From the NCBI RefSeq assembly GCF_905147045.1, contig NC_065905.1:5332001-5396000 (forward strand): 64,000 nucleotides of DNA, read 5' to 3'. This document shows, one piece after another, positions 48,201-61,300 of this stretch. A model generated the notes under the pieces. That model saw only the letters and a list, made by a program, of their open reading frames with translations, searched no databases and was not told the DNA's origin. This stretch comes from Nymphalis io (lineage: Eukaryota > Arthropoda > Insecta > Lepidoptera > Nymphalidae). Every line of letters begins with the position of its first letter. The stretch's first letter is position 1. The translations under genes were made by a program, and so were the position numbers.

Positions 48201-50314
48201 TTATAACTTCTGGATATGCTATTTTCCTATAAAATATACTATGCATATATCTGCATTCAAAATGTAAACAAAAAAAAACAGATTTTTTTTTAAATTAATT
48301 TTCAAATGACATTCTTTTATGTTTTAATTAGTGTGGGATTCACCTACCTAGCTGAACGAGAAAGTAGCAGCAATATGTTCTTGGAACCTTTTACACCGAC
48401 TGTCTGGTGGTGTTGTCTGTGCCTCTTGATAATTCTGGCACTCGCTCAGCGTGTTACTGCAAAGACCGCCATGGAAAAAGAAGGAGCCTATGTAGCTACT
48501 TTAGCTACGTATCTACAACAAGGTGAATATGAGCAAGGAATCATTTAATTGCTTTTTTGATGATGAAAATCGTACAACCTGCCGATATTTACTATATTTT
48601 ATTTAAATATGATAAGGTATTTTTGATTAAGGTTATCTGCTAAATTATCAAGGAAGTATCAACACTATAGCTCCGTAATACATTAGTTAAACATGTTTTA
48701 TATTCATAAATCTATAACCGCAGAGAATGCCTTACATAAGTTTATGTTTGTTCTAGCTTTTCTAAGATCCTTACATCGTCACTGCCTCTTCTTTTGTCTC
48801 AATTCAGTAGAAATTAGAACTAATTCGAGTTTAAATTATTTTAGAATAGTCTGAACTTATATATACGATTCCATTGATTTATTTTATTAAGATTTGAAGT
48901 AAAACTATTTTCTAGTGCCAACTTTATTAATCTTTTGTTTGTGATTAAAAGTTTATTTATCTCTTCACGTGATTGCAGTTTGAAAATTATACACTTTTTG
49001 TTCGTAGACGCTAGTGCTGTACCAGAAGGAATATCTGGCAGGTGGACATTTCTGGTGCTGTCTATATCCGCAATGCTCATTCATGCTTACTACACTTCTG
49101 CAATTGTCTCCGCACTTATGAGTGCTGGCAGAAGTGGTCCAGATTCATTACGCACTTTGGGAGACTCCAAATATTCTATCGCATCAGAAGATTATGATTA
49201 TATGCGATATTTAATGTTTGACGTACGTCAAATTTATTTTGATCTATGATTGCATCGAATTAATTGCATCAAAAGTATTCCGTATTCCCTTTAAATGCTA
49301 AATATTTTAACTATATAAAACGTATCATAATATATATAACTCCAAGTTGTTACTCAGTGGCTAAAATTAAAAAATAATACAAATAGGCGGCTGTATGGCA
49401 GTTATGTTTCTTTTTAATAGCGTTGATTTATTTTATACGTTTCGGTATGAAAATTTTCCTATCATAATACTTTTTAAACGGAAACAAAGCCCGTACAATT
49501 AAAGAATCTGTAATAGGTCTGTTAATGCCAATTTCATATGACCACATAATATATTACATACATTAGAAGATAATTGTTTAAAAAATTGATTGTTATTACA
49601 GGTTGAAACAAACCGTGAAGATTTGGAATATTTAAAGAAGAAGAAGTTAACATCTAAATTCTATCAGGACATTCATAAAGGCGTTCGTCTGATTCAAGAG
49701 GGTCAAATGGCATTTCACACCGAGTACAATCAACTTTATCCACACTTGAAAACGTTCACCGATGACCAACTCTGCAAGCTGCAATACGTTGACACGATTC
49801 CAGAAGTGCAGTGTTTTATTTTACAAATATATTTATTACATATTTACATTACAAAATGTTATATAACAAACCATCTCACACAGACAAGTGATATATATAT
49901 GAGATATAAGTTTAATGCTGTTATGAATTTACAAGTTATTAACAATTACTTATTCAAATACGTTTTTAAAATATTTATTTTTTTATCTTTTAGATATTGA
50001 CTTGGGTGACGACGACCAAACACGGCCAGTGGACCGATGTATTTCGTATAGCGGGTGCTTGGTTACATGAAACGGGGTTAGCAAGGCGTCTCATATCCCG
50101 TCTTCGCATTAAACCACCGCCGTGCCGCGCTTCACTACTCGCTGAAAGGGTGAACATAGATGATATTGCACCTGTATTAGTACTGACTTTAACTGGAGTA
50201 GCTGTCTCTATACTGTTACTGGGCATAGAGATATTATTTGAGAAGTGGATAAGACGTACGGTTGTATTTTCGTCAGTAGCTATTGTTGATTCATCAAGGA
50301 ATTTCTTAGATTAG
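45203..50314 (+). CDS. Ionotropic receptor (chemosensory iGluR-like), IR75-type
   Basis: Ten exons join in phase to 630 residues: 45203-45284, 45708-45850, 46167-46383, 46631-46851, 47269-47405, 47804-47965, 48332-48522, 49008-49222, 49602-49805, 49994-50314. Ionotropic receptors are ligand-gated cation channels in ciliated sensory neurons. The N-terminal half is a divergent amino-terminal domain. The S1 ligand-binding lobe includes NGTFLEYLMD and PERFAKLDYVIS. Next come LEPFTPTVWW and the first membrane helix (CCLCLLIILAL), a pore region, the helix with SAIVSALMSAG in place of the SYTANLAAF of true glutamate receptors, the S2 lobe (QMAFHTEYNQLY) and a last membrane helix (VLVLTLTGVAVSILLLGIEI). 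The S2 segment with FHTEYN and C-x-L-x-x-x-D resembles IR75-group acid receptors; the clade is tentative. Length is usual for the family. A poly(A) signal lies at 50496-50501. Confidence 0.85.
46405..46560 (-). repeat. Degraded tRNA-derived SINE remnant
   Basis: On the minus strand a B-box-like 'caggttcaagcccatgggca' is followed by 'ttatgatttcatctcgtctt' and 'gaaaactttctgag', which follows the block order of family A. It lies in an intron of the ionotropic receptor gene. Confidence 0.45.
47506..47547. repeat. Perfect 12-bp inverted repeat
   Basis: GTTCCGTAACAC at 47506-47517 is repeated inverted as GTGTTACGGAAC at 47536-47547, with an 18-bp spacer, in an intron of the ionotropic receptor gene. 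It may mark the join of two old SINE fragments. Confidence 0.6.
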
Positions 50315-50495
50315 AATTGTACGCTTAAAACAATCGTATAGTTAACCTAAGATATATAATAAGACAAAAAAATAATATGATTCGATGTGCTTAAAGAATG
50401 CTGTTTAATTTAATATTATTTTAAATTTAGAATTTATTAAACTTTTTGTTTCGCTGCGGTATAGATATAATTTTAAAATGAACATTCTTTATTCA

Positions 50496-50501
50496 AATAA
50501 A
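50496..50501 (+). terminator. Poly(A) signal of the ionotropic receptor gene
   Basis: AATAAA lies 182 bp after the stop codon, within an A-rich run, in the gap before the next gene. Confidence 0.45.
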
Positions 50502-50690
50502 AAAATAATAAAATTATTGTAGATTTTATTTTCTTATATATTTATTTCATAATGGTCGAAGTCCTATTACCTTATATGTGTTTTAACAGTTTTCATCACG
50601 CACGTATATCTTTAGGCTTTATCAAAAAAGCGTTATCGATCTACTAGTGTTTCAACCATCACGTTTAATGATTTATTATCGATTAAATTC

Positions 50691-50700
50691 TATTTAAATA
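50691..50700 (+). promoter_or_regulatory. TATA-like element of S5
   Basis: TATTTAAATA lies 69-78 bp upstream of the S5 start codon, followed by TCAGTGTG. A GATA-type site (TTATC) lies just before it at about 50676. Confidence 0.4.
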
Positions 50701-50768
50701 TCAGTGTGAAGTAATAATTGACACAATATTGTGTAAGTTATTGTTTAAACCAGTGATTCGGTTAAAAA

Positions 50769-52558
50769 ATGCTGAAGCTGCTAATACCGTTATGTGTACT
50801 TTATATCGGATTGTGTTATGCAACACCGAGTTGTCATGAGTTACAAAAATCGCAGGTAAGAAAGATTTATTTTACGAAAAGTTGGAATTAACGGGAATCG
50901 ACGTATCTTATGTCGTCCTATTTTATTTTATCATATTTTATTACCACGATAAAGAATGTTCCGTAATAATGACAATTTTAAATAATTTGTAATCTACATA
51001 CCTACCTTTAAAATATTATTTAATGAAATAGCAAAATTAAAAAATAATATGGATTTATAAATAATCTTCTTACTCTTTTAATTATTTCAGTAATATAAAC
51101 ATGAATAAAGAAAAAAAAACTTTAAAATAAAATGATAACTTATTTCTTAAGCCTCATTAATTCATTTATCCTAAATCTTTAGAGATAGTCTATAATTGTC
51201 AAAAATATTTCATCCTATTCGGCATACAATACAAGAATATCAAAAACATTATGTGAAATATATCACAGGTATTAGATAATAAATAATATTATTTAATAGG
51301 ATTTATAATATATGGTCTAAGGTCTTGTATAAGAAAGATACAATATATATAAAAAAAAATCTAGAAACTCATTTTTTTATTTCAGTTGGCATCTCTAAAT
51401 GAACGAATCACTCAAATGCTTAGTTCACTTTACACATCACGTAAGTTCAAATTTGATTACTAAGCAAAATATAAGTTTATTTATAATATCCTAACATATG
51501 TAGCAATCCATGACGATTAATTAATTGTTTGTTAAGTAGTAGTTAATGAAAGCAATTTAAATTATACCTACTTATATTAGAAATATAAAATTTGTTGTAT
51601 CAACATCATTAATTTGTGGCATTATTCTTTAACAACAAAGTTGCGTGACCAATACCCTTTCTAATTTTACTATAATATGTCACTTGAAGAATTAAAATAA
51701 CGAATTCAAAAAATATGTAGTCTCCATACTTTTAACATAACTAATCAATTTATTGAAAAGCCACAGTTCCGAGTTTTCCAAAATGAATTTTATTGTAACA
51801 ATCAAAAGCTTAAATAGGGTCAATGTTTTAAGTAATTACAAGTTTCCTTTAAAAATTAGTTTGCCGTTCACGACTGATTCTTTTAAAAGAATACAAAATA
51901 ATTTATAATTAACACGGTTTTTTTTATAATTTTAGCGAAAGCGCAGTCATCAACGACCACATCAGAGACCGCATCAAACGCTACACCCACAGACGAATAT
52001 CCGAGCACTCCATACGATGCCACTTATTATCCCTATCACCCAGCGTATACGGTGCCGGCGCCTCAAGTGATATACGTATCCCCACCTCAAGCGACTCCAT
52101 ATCCATTTTATCCACAACCTCCTAGGCCGAGCGTAGGTACAACACCACCAGCACCGAATCCTTATTATCATTTAGAATCAGCTGGACAGCCATTAGATCC
52201 TTACCGAGGAGTTGCTCCAATTGCACCGAAATCGCCGATAACACATTATTATGATCATTATCAATACCCGCCTTCTATGCAATATCCTCCACCTCCACCT
52301 CCACCTCCACCATACGCGCCAACTCCTTATCCATCAGCGTATCAATCATCGTATCCGTATTCCTGGGAGTACAGTACTCCCTATCCGGAATATCCTGTAG
52401 TACCACCATATTCACCTAAGCCCGTATATTCGGCTCCCGTTCCCGCGCCCCCACCATCATATCAGCCGCTTCCAGCATTTTTTCCCCCCACTTCTTATCT
52501 CCCACCACCGTATTATCCAAAGCAACTTGAAATGCAACCTCCCCCATATTATGCCTAA
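50769..52558 (+). CDS. Secreted Pro/Tyr-rich protein, unrecognised (S5)
   Basis: Three exons, 50769-50855, 51386-51440 and 51936-52558, encode 254 residues. The N-terminus is a signal peptide (MLKLLIPLCVLYIGLCYA, cut before TPSCHELQ). A short helical linker is followed by a Thr/Ser stretch (SSTTTSETASNATPTDE), a likely O-glycosylated spacer. The remainder is rich in Pro and Tyr (PYPSAYQSSYPYSWEY, SYLPPPYYPKQLE) and ends PPPYYA. Such Pro/Tyr chains occur in extracellular matrices hardened by tyrosine cross-linking, for example cuticle or eggshell; assigning this one is inference. It is on the same strand as the receptor upstream, 454 bp away. An AATAAA overlaps the end of the coding region at about 52557. 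Confidence 0.78.
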
Positions 52559-52814
52559 TAAAAATAATTAAATATGATTTGAAATAGCGACAAATTTAAT
52601 TAGCTAAAGTAAAATTAAGTAGAAAATATTATTTATTAATCTAATACGAATGTATTGTATGTTTTATCGAATAGTAAATGTAAATATACTTTAATTTTGT
52701 TAAATATATATTTACAAAAGTGTAAAGTATAATTTAATAAATACGATCTTATTTAAGTGACTTTTAATTACAAATACACATTTGTATTATATCAGACCCT
52801 ACTTTATCTTTTTA

Positions 52815-53095
52815 TGAAATAAGTAATTGGACGAGCAAATGCCACCTATTGGTAAATGGTCACCACTGTCCTTAGACATTAACTTCGTAAGAAATATTTG
52901 AAATTCCTTACAACGCCAATGCGTTACCGATCTTGGGAACTAAGATGTTATGTCCCTGGTGCCTGTAGATACACTGGCTCACTCACCCTGCGAATTGCTG
53001 ATTGGCGGTAGAATATGTCATGAGTGGATGGTATCTACCCAGACGGGTTTGCACCAAGCCCTACCACCAACGGCCTTGACCACTAACTACCTTGG
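52815..53095 (+). repeat. SINE-like repeat (family B), moderately diverged
   Basis: 'ttggacgagcaaatgccacc', 'cttgggaactaagatgttat', 'acactggctcactcaccctg' and 'gccctaccacca' follow the family B order. A short deletion removes the 'aaccggaacacaac' segment. Confidence 0.75.
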
Positions 53096-53966
53096 GGTAG
53101 CTTTATAAGTTTGCCACTAGATAAATGAGACAGTCATATTGATATGATATATTAAAATAGTATCTACCTAAAACATTTATCAGATAATGGATGGATTATA
53201 ATCGTCATGCTAATTTAAAAAAAAAACAGCTTTTATAACCTTTTGTAAATTGGAGAGAACAAGCTTAATATCAAATAAATAGTACTTGCGCGACCGATCT
53301 TCGCTTGGCTCAGACATCTAACCAAAGACCATACCGAAAGTAAGCTTCGACTAGTACGCGACACTGCTGCCACATGAATTCGTACGGCGAAATCAAGCTA
53401 TTTGCATTTGAATGTGACTGTCACTAATTTACGAAGTGAAACTTACAATGTATGTAGCTTAGCATCTTAGTTCTGCAATAACTTGATAGATGGCGTTAAA
53501 TTAAAAAAATATTGACTAGATGAATGCCAGATGTGCTTTCACATTGTTATAGATAGGCCCACTAACTATTAACTTTTAGTCAAATATTAGAAGTTTTGAA
53601 TAAGTTTGAGATGAATTTTTAAAAACCCTGATAGACCTATTTATTTATTTATACAACGATATAAGACTTACTCAATCAACTATATAGATATTTGAACTTA
53701 AAAAAGACGAACTTCCCTACAAACTTATTATATTATATTTGACTTAATAAATATTCAAAGAGAAATATTTAGATTTTATTGCAATGAAAACTTTATACAA
53801 GCTCAAATTAAACCTATATAAAAACCGAAAGTTTCTTAATTTTTTTTACCATACTTAGTATTATATTTCGTAATATTTACATAATTAATACACGTTTTAT
53901 CACACCCTTCAATAACTGTTGCATTGTAATTGTTACATTTCATAAAAAATCGTTTCCTCACGTAAT

Positions 53967-53985
53967 GATAAGTTTTATATAAAAA
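53967..53985 (+). promoter_or_regulatory. GATA site and TATA box of S6
   Basis: GATAAG at 53967-53972 is directly followed by TATATAAAAA at 53976-53985, about 40 bp before the S6 start codon. The 5' UTR would be under 30 nt. Confidence 0.5.
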
Positions 53986-54023
53986 TATGTTGTTTTTAGA
54001 TCGAAGACCATAACTCCTCCAAC

Positions 54024-55336
54024 ATGGGACCTTTCTACTTAATTATTGCTTTATTAATACAGGTAAATATAAATAATGTACTATATTCTGGTTTCCTAAA
54101 ACAACGGTCATTATTTTGTAAGAAAAAATTTAATCACGTGGATCTAGAAAACCATTTCACCCCTATTTTTATCATTCAGTAGAGGACTTTAATTACATTA
54201 CATTGAATTGCATTATAATTTAAAATTATTTTCAGAACTCATGCACAGAAACAATAGCAGACAATGAGGATAATCAAATTGACTCAGTTAGTGAAAGTAT
54301 ATTAAAAGAATATGAACCAGCACCCAAAGATTGGATGGACATGTTCATAGGTTCCAGTAGTAACATCTTCCCAACATCATCCGCAACTCTAATGGCTCAA
54401 GCCACGCTTTCAGACAAATCTCCAGAGGAACAACTCGAAGAAATAAAAGATATAGCGGAACATATAACGAAAGCAATACAAAGTGAAATGGCCAATCTAC
54501 TTTCCTATGCTGTTTCTATTACCAATAAAGAGGAGGTGGACAATAAATTAAGAAGAAAGAGATCTATTGAAACTCCCATGGATAGTACACAGTTAGTTAT
54601 GCGACTCCTAAAACATATTAAATCTAACAATGAGTATCAAAATATTGCAATTGAAAAAATGATGACTGCACAGGAAATTGCTGATAAATACGGAATTGAG
54701 TTTAACCCTGATCCCGAAATACTGTCCGACCTTGCATTAGCTGCAAACGAACAAGCCGAAGAAATGTCAGAGATCCTTAAAGATGCATGTGATTTGAAAA
54801 ATGTTACTAAGCGCCACGACACAGACTCTCTTCTTGACAAAAAAGTTAATTCTACACAAAATCTCGTCAACTCAGAACAAAAGAATACCACAAAAGTGCC
54901 AGACATTATGTCTTACAATGAACACGAAAATTCTGATACATTTTCGCATTACAATTACTATTACAATTATCCATATGAATCGCAAATACAAGCTCCTCCC
55001 ACCCATCATCATCACAATGCACCAGTAAGTCCTCGACCAGACTTCTACGACTACATTTCTTTCAATCCAACTCAAGAGTACTCTTCATACTGTTCCATGG
55101 ATCCAATGTCTTCAATATTCTATGTAGATGAACCAGTGTTATCTGAACCAGAATTAGTTGGTGAAGAATTTGAAGAGATTATTTCCTCTAAGGTCTATAT
55201 CGACCATGATGAAGAGCCTGGAGTGTCCTCTGTCAATCACGTTATGACATATACAATTTCGGAGAAATCACATTTCAGGAAACCGCAAATAGAAAATCTG
55301 CCACAACAAATGCAATATTATTTCTTCCTTATGTAA
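54024..55336 (+). CDS. Secreted acidic protein with a dibasic cleavage site, unrecognised (S6)
   Basis: Two exons, 54024-54062 and 54236-55336, encode 379 residues. Exon 1 is a 13-residue hydrophobic signal core (MGPFYLIIALLIQ) ending at a phase-0 intron; the chain continues NSCTETIADNE. The first third is acidic and helical (EEQLEEIKDIAEHITKAIQS). RRKR at residues 119-122 is a furin-type site, so a propeptide of about 100 residues may be removed. After it comes another helical acidic part, a Tyr/Asn stretch (HYNYYYNYPYE) with HHHH, and an acidic C-terminus. I do not recognise the family. The exon pattern matches the other secreted genes here. A poly(A) signal follows at 55377-55382. Confidence 0.78.
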
Positions 55337-55376
55337 GAAATTATGTTTTGTTTTAGTATAATATTATTTTAGTGTA

Positions 55377-55382
55377 AATAAA
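55377..55382 (+). terminator. Poly(A) signal of S6
   Basis: AATAAA lies 41 bp after the stop codon of S6. Confidence 0.6.
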
Positions 55383-58300
55383 TATAATTTTTAATTTTTC
55401 AACAAAATATATTTTGATTTATAAACCATCATTTGCTTATGTGTCTTAAAAATCAACCAAATTCATGAAGTACGATATCGAATAGGTACCAGAAGTACAA
55501 ATTTCAAAATTTACGGAAGGATTTTAAGTTAAAAAAATCTAGACTGAAAAGTCCATAATTTTATACAAGTGAATAATACACTTACAACATACGATGTTAC
55601 ATGGGATATTTCTTTACGCGATCTATCCTGTTTGACTATTCTGTTTGTTACACATAAATGCACATTTGAAGCGGTAAACTCGGTTATTAAGGTATAATTC
55701 TTACTGTAGGCTTAATTACTAATTTAAAAAAAAAGCTTTACTTAAATGTTTTATAAAAAAATTATCATAAATAGTGCGAAGCCGGGACAGTTAGCTAGTA
55801 AAGAATATAAATAAATTATTTAATTAATTAATTATTGTTATGATGTCTAGTGATACAGGGCTTTTGACTGCATTTAACGTCTGCGTGGTGTGTCAAACCT
55901 ATTAAAAATACGTTAATTATTATTATTTATAATAATTAATTGAATAGCAGCTGAATGTGTCAAGTCAAGATGATGATTGGTGACATGTAATGTTTTAAAT
56001 GTAGATTACGTCAAGAAGCGTTAATAATAATTAATTTAGAATATACATAACATTCATCAAATCGTTAACTTTAATTAGGAGCATTTAGAGAATAATCAAA
56101 GACATTTCATAGAATTAATATTTATTATATTCATAGAAATTTACAAATATGTCTATATAGTCGTATCTTTGGTTACATTTGGCACTTAATTATTGACTGG
56201 TAAGGCACTCGTTAAACTTCGCATAAATATGACTTTAAATTAAATAAAGTATAATATAAAATATTATAGACTTTACATACAAATGCTGCTTATGGGGTGA
56301 TTAGTTAAGCAAAGCAATGATGACAGAAAGAGATAAACCAATGTTTAACGAAACAGCACTTAACAACGTATATAGATAAGGTCGTATATGCTTACATTAA
56401 AAAGGTTATGCAACGGAAAATGTCACGTAACTTAAAAGCGTCATTTATAAGAATATGGCGCCATATATAGAATTTAACTTGCAAATAAAGTACAGCCAGA
56501 GCCGTAATGTTACTTTAAAAATTATCATCAATATACGTTTAATTTATATCGATAGGAATTGCACAATTTACGTATTACTTTTTTCCAGGTGTCTTATAAC
56601 AAGTTAAATTTTTAAATTAAATTTTTATCATATTCATACTGACTGATGTATCGAATTGTACTAATATACAGTTCATAATAAATATTATAATCAAGATAAT
56701 AAATAAATATATATAAATATTAAAAAAAAAATTGTACAAATTCCATTGAAATGGACTTAACAACACAGTTACAGTAAGGCTATACTTTATAAACAGTTTC
56801 ATAGCAAATTCATTTTTAATTATATAATACATGAAATACTAAATTTAAGATGTATTAAAAAAAACATAATAATAAAAATCGTTTTTAAATCATAATAAGA
56901 AATGAATCTACATAATGATAACTATATTTAAATAATTTAACAAATATAATAATACACGATAACTCTATAAGGCACGGTTGATAACGTTATTGTTTCAAGT
57001 TGTATTTCTTATATAATATAATAAGCAAATGCTTATTTAAAATGGGCTCAAAATCAATCTATATAGGTAGATATAAATATATGTATGTTTGCAGGACTTG
57101 GTAACTTCTGAACACATAAAACTTACTACATATAATTATCACACATACTGATGTTCATATATTAAGACGGTACAACGTATCTTTCATGTAAATTAAAGTA
57201 AAATATGAATAAAACAGATGAATGTATTTTGTTTGTTTGAGATTTTTATAATTAATAAATTTTCTTCCTTCGTAAGATTTATTACATACTATAAGGAAAT
57301 CGAAAAAATTCTTGACCGTTGACGTGAATCCATGAATTTTTACATAAGTATAGAAGATTAATATTTTAATACTTAACGAATATTTTGTTACTATAAGTTG
57401 GCACGTCTGAAGGCTTAATTTAAAGGATAAAACTGCGAAGCGCGGCTATTCATATTATATACCAAAACCTTCGCCGAAACGCGATGCATCATCTTGTATA
57501 AGTTTTATGTATATTGGCTTAGTTTTAATTAGGCATTACAAAAAAAACGACTCCTCATAAATTAAGTTGTTGTAAATTAGATGAATAATAAAGAATATTT
57601 TTGCTATGATCACCATTTTTTTATAGACAATTTATTTATTTTGTCATAGACAACTTACGACTACTACGGTCTTCTATTATATGGTAAACGTAACGTCCGA
57701 ATTCAGCGTAAACTTCCGATCGACATTTCAACAGACCAGACACAGCGTTAGCGGACGACGTCTCGATCAAAACAATACTCGATAAACAGCGCTTGTTTGT
57801 AGGGTTATTTTGAATTTTGATATGTAGACAGGCTACGACGCTTACGATAATGGTTCGAAATAACTAAATACAAGACCCAAGGCGTTGGAACGCCACATAA
57901 CGTGTTTTAGAGAGACCACAACAGTACATTTCTGTAGTAAGCGATGGCATTCATAGAAGGCCAAGCTTATCGATTTCGTACCGATTACAATATCTTTGAA
58001 GCAAAATATTTGCACCAAGTCTTAAGAGTCTAGAAGCTTCAAGTCGATTTGTTAGTCAAATACAAAATTACCATTTCGAGAAAAAAACACAAAAAAGTAA
58101 GATAATTGTATCGGATTCATCACTTGAATCTTGACGGCCAGTATATCAGTAAATAAATTTAATTTCCAAATTAATAAAAACAGAGAATTAAATAATGAAA
58201 TGACTACCATTACCAGAAATAGAAAAAACATCATACTGAGTAAGATTAATGTTAAAATAAATTAACCTTCTATACTTATGTATATATTCTTGCCTAAGTT

Positions 58301-58396
58301 ACTTAAATTCTAATTGATCAGTTGTTGAACCCAATAGAGTCGTACATAAGTAACTTGCTACAGTATCACAGTATTATATTACTGTAATATATATTT
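55383..58396. other. Long non-coding stretch: S6 downstream and T-box 3' UTR side
   Basis: AT-rich, with no supportable reading frame. A retroelement-like tail 'gaagccgggacagttagcta' ends at about 55798. The part near the T-box stop codon (below 58397) must include its 3' UTR; I cannot fix its end. The segment 57640-57900 is richer in GC than its surroundings and could be a conserved UTR or enhancer, but nothing in the sequence proves this. Confidence 0.5.
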
Positions 58397-61300
58397 TTAT
58401 CTGTGCGCGTAATACGCTGTGTATGCACTATTGTGGCCAGTGTGTGGTTGGTACCTGAAATTTATAAACGATACTTGAAAATATATACATTTTTTGTAAC
58501 ATTTTTTTTAAATGTTTTAAAAAATCATTAAATATTCAAGTTAATAATAATTTGAGCATCAGAGAAAATTTGTTACATCTTAAAAGTAAATAAACATAAT
58601 CAACAAATACAAAAAGCTTCGTTAAACCGAAAATAATTAATATAACAATCGCAACAAGCTACACGTCCAACTGGCGCTGTCGATTAGGCTTTCTAGTCGG
58701 TCCTGTGCGACCAAAATATTGATGCGTTTGTCTTTTCTTAATAAATCATTAAAGTAAAACTATCGTTTAGCCATACTCATTACCACATGCACAATATATT
58801 TTATATACTATATAAAAGAGGCCGGCTACAATCAATCTCACCGTACTGGGTGCGCGTGCGCGGCGTAGAGCGGCCCGCTGGCGCTGGGCTCGGCGCCGTA
58901 CGGCTGCGCCAGCGGGAACGCCTCGCCCGCCGCCTCGCGCCGCCGCGCCGCGCCGCGCTGGCCGCTCTGCTCTGGGGGACTAACGTACCCGATACATTCA
59001 ACACTGCCTGCATACGTGCCCGACGATTCGGCCGTTATGGTTAATGATAACTACGACTACTAATAGGCTATGCTATCAGAGTGGAATCAGTTTTACTTTA
59101 CAATGTTTGTTTAAATATATATATTAAACAATAACCAACTTGCGACTTAATTGAGCCGATAAGTATCAATCGATAGAATACATGAATAGTGAATATTACC
59201 GAAGTACCATTGTGTATCCATGTGCTTAATTTTCCTTTAAAATTCATGACCGGATGTGAAGGTAAACCTCGTTAGGAAACCTACATGACTTGTCGGATGA
59301 AATTCTCGAAATATTTAATGTAATTTTATGAAACAGCTATATTAAATAAGTTTCAAATTTATATTTATTTATCGCTCCTATAAATAAGATTGAAATTCAA
59401 AACGCCATTTACTATACAACATGCTAGAAACTTCGTCACGTTGGATCGTGTTACGCGTTAATACTTTATTTTGACAAGGAACGACAAATGACATTCATAT
59501 ATCAGTCAGGATTAATCGATTTTGCTGGGAAGTTGTAAAAAATTAACATTTTTTTCACTCTCAAACTTTGTTTGTACACGTGGCGAATATGTAGAACTGA
59601 TTGATGATCGATTTGTTTACATATGGACACACCAGTGATGACTAGGGATCGTTATGTCTCGTACTAATATTGTAACACTTTTACAAATATTATTCAAAAG
59701 ATTTAATTTCTTTACATATACTTTATTACAAAAAAAAAACTATTATTATTTAGTCTAAGATACTTCTAAAATTTGAACACATTGCATAGTTATCGCTACT
59801 GATTCGACCAATCCATCCTGAAACAGTTACAGAACTTTTTATAAAGTTCAAAATTAATAACATTATAATATTTGTTGCGAGAAAACAAACGAACAAAACT
59901 AGAAACTATTATAGAGATCATTACAACTCCTTTTTTTAAAGTCCCGTCCCGGTAGCAAAATAGTTCGACTTTATACATTTAAAAAAGTTTTTCTATAACT
60001 TGTACATTAGTAAGTACTTTATTCTAAAGAAATAATCATGTTTTTGAATCGTTTTTAATTCCAGTAAACATCGTAAATTAATCCTAAACTCCTATTGGTC
60101 GGTAGCGGCGCAATAAACTAGTAATGTAAACACTCAATTTTACGACACAGATAAAACAGACGGTTCGATTTATATCGTGTTGAACAATTGCGGTATATGT
60201 ATTTATCCAACTTAAAAATGTTAAGTTGGATACGTTTAGAATACGTTTTGTTCAACATAATAAGTACATAGTAACTCTTAAGTTTTGAAAAATTAATCAA
60301 TCGGCTTGTGACTTTTGAATGTATCTTTGCCTTTTTGTTACGGGTGTAATTAAAATGTAAATGATTATATTTCCAAAACAAAAAACAACTGATAATTAGG
60401 AACAGTTACATAATTTAAATTCTTTTTTTTTACTGTACGCATTTACGGATACATAAAGATAAATCTGGAGTTGACACTCTCCGAGACATTCATGCATGGA
60501 AAATGGTAAATAATAATAACAACAGTCAATTATTATATATCTACAAACATAATTGTAAACGCGCAATACCTAACTATATTTACACAGCTCGTGCGTATTT
60601 TTATACATAAAAATACAAAGTAAATAGAATTTTCTCAAAAACATACGAATACGAATAAATTTATACCCAATGTTCAAATCAAACGTTTCAATTTTTTATA
60701 ATATATGTATAATGAAACTCAAAAATATATTTATTTAAGATAATAAAACATCTTTATTATAAAAAAACCAAGACATGCAGATGTAATTATATTGGCGGGA
60801 AACACGGCGCGTCCGCCATAACTGTCAAACGTAACTCTTTAGTCTATGGTCGAGTCGTAAAAGTAAATTGTCACCGGCTGCTGAAATCGAGTCAAACGGA
60901 ACGACTTTGTACATAAAATATAATCATTTACGCTCTCAACTTGATTCATAGTGTATTTTGACATCGAATAGCATCGAAAAATGTGGTATTCGTTTACTGG
61001 GCCCCCAACAAATGTATTATAAATACGTTTGTTATGGTTGTGCATTATTGCTTTTAAAATATCGATTTAGCAACTAGGAAAGTAGGTATACATCTTATAT
61101 TTTAATAAAAAAAGTTAAATATATATAAACTACTTTTGAGAAGCAAACATTTAATATAAAATCGATATTAAGGTTAGCGGTAAGGTTGACGATAGGACCT
61201 AGTAAATTAATCGATCCCAACCGATGATGGTGGAATCAAGTATAACACTTGCTTTTACACTTCCTATACTGATTAAAGTCATCTAGAAAACGGTGTAATA

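Larger units (their letters stand above)
52559..54023. other. Spacer between S5 and S6
   Basis: It contains one SINE-like repeat (listed) and AT-rich sequence. A slightly GC-richer part at about 53285-53410 shows no supportable frame. Confidence 0.55.

Noticed and set aside
58801..59013. Arginine-rich minus-strand frame over the GC-rich exon
   Set aside because: Only the alternative frame joins the last exon (58454) in phase and gives a sensible C-terminus; the arginine-rich frame is a composition artefact.
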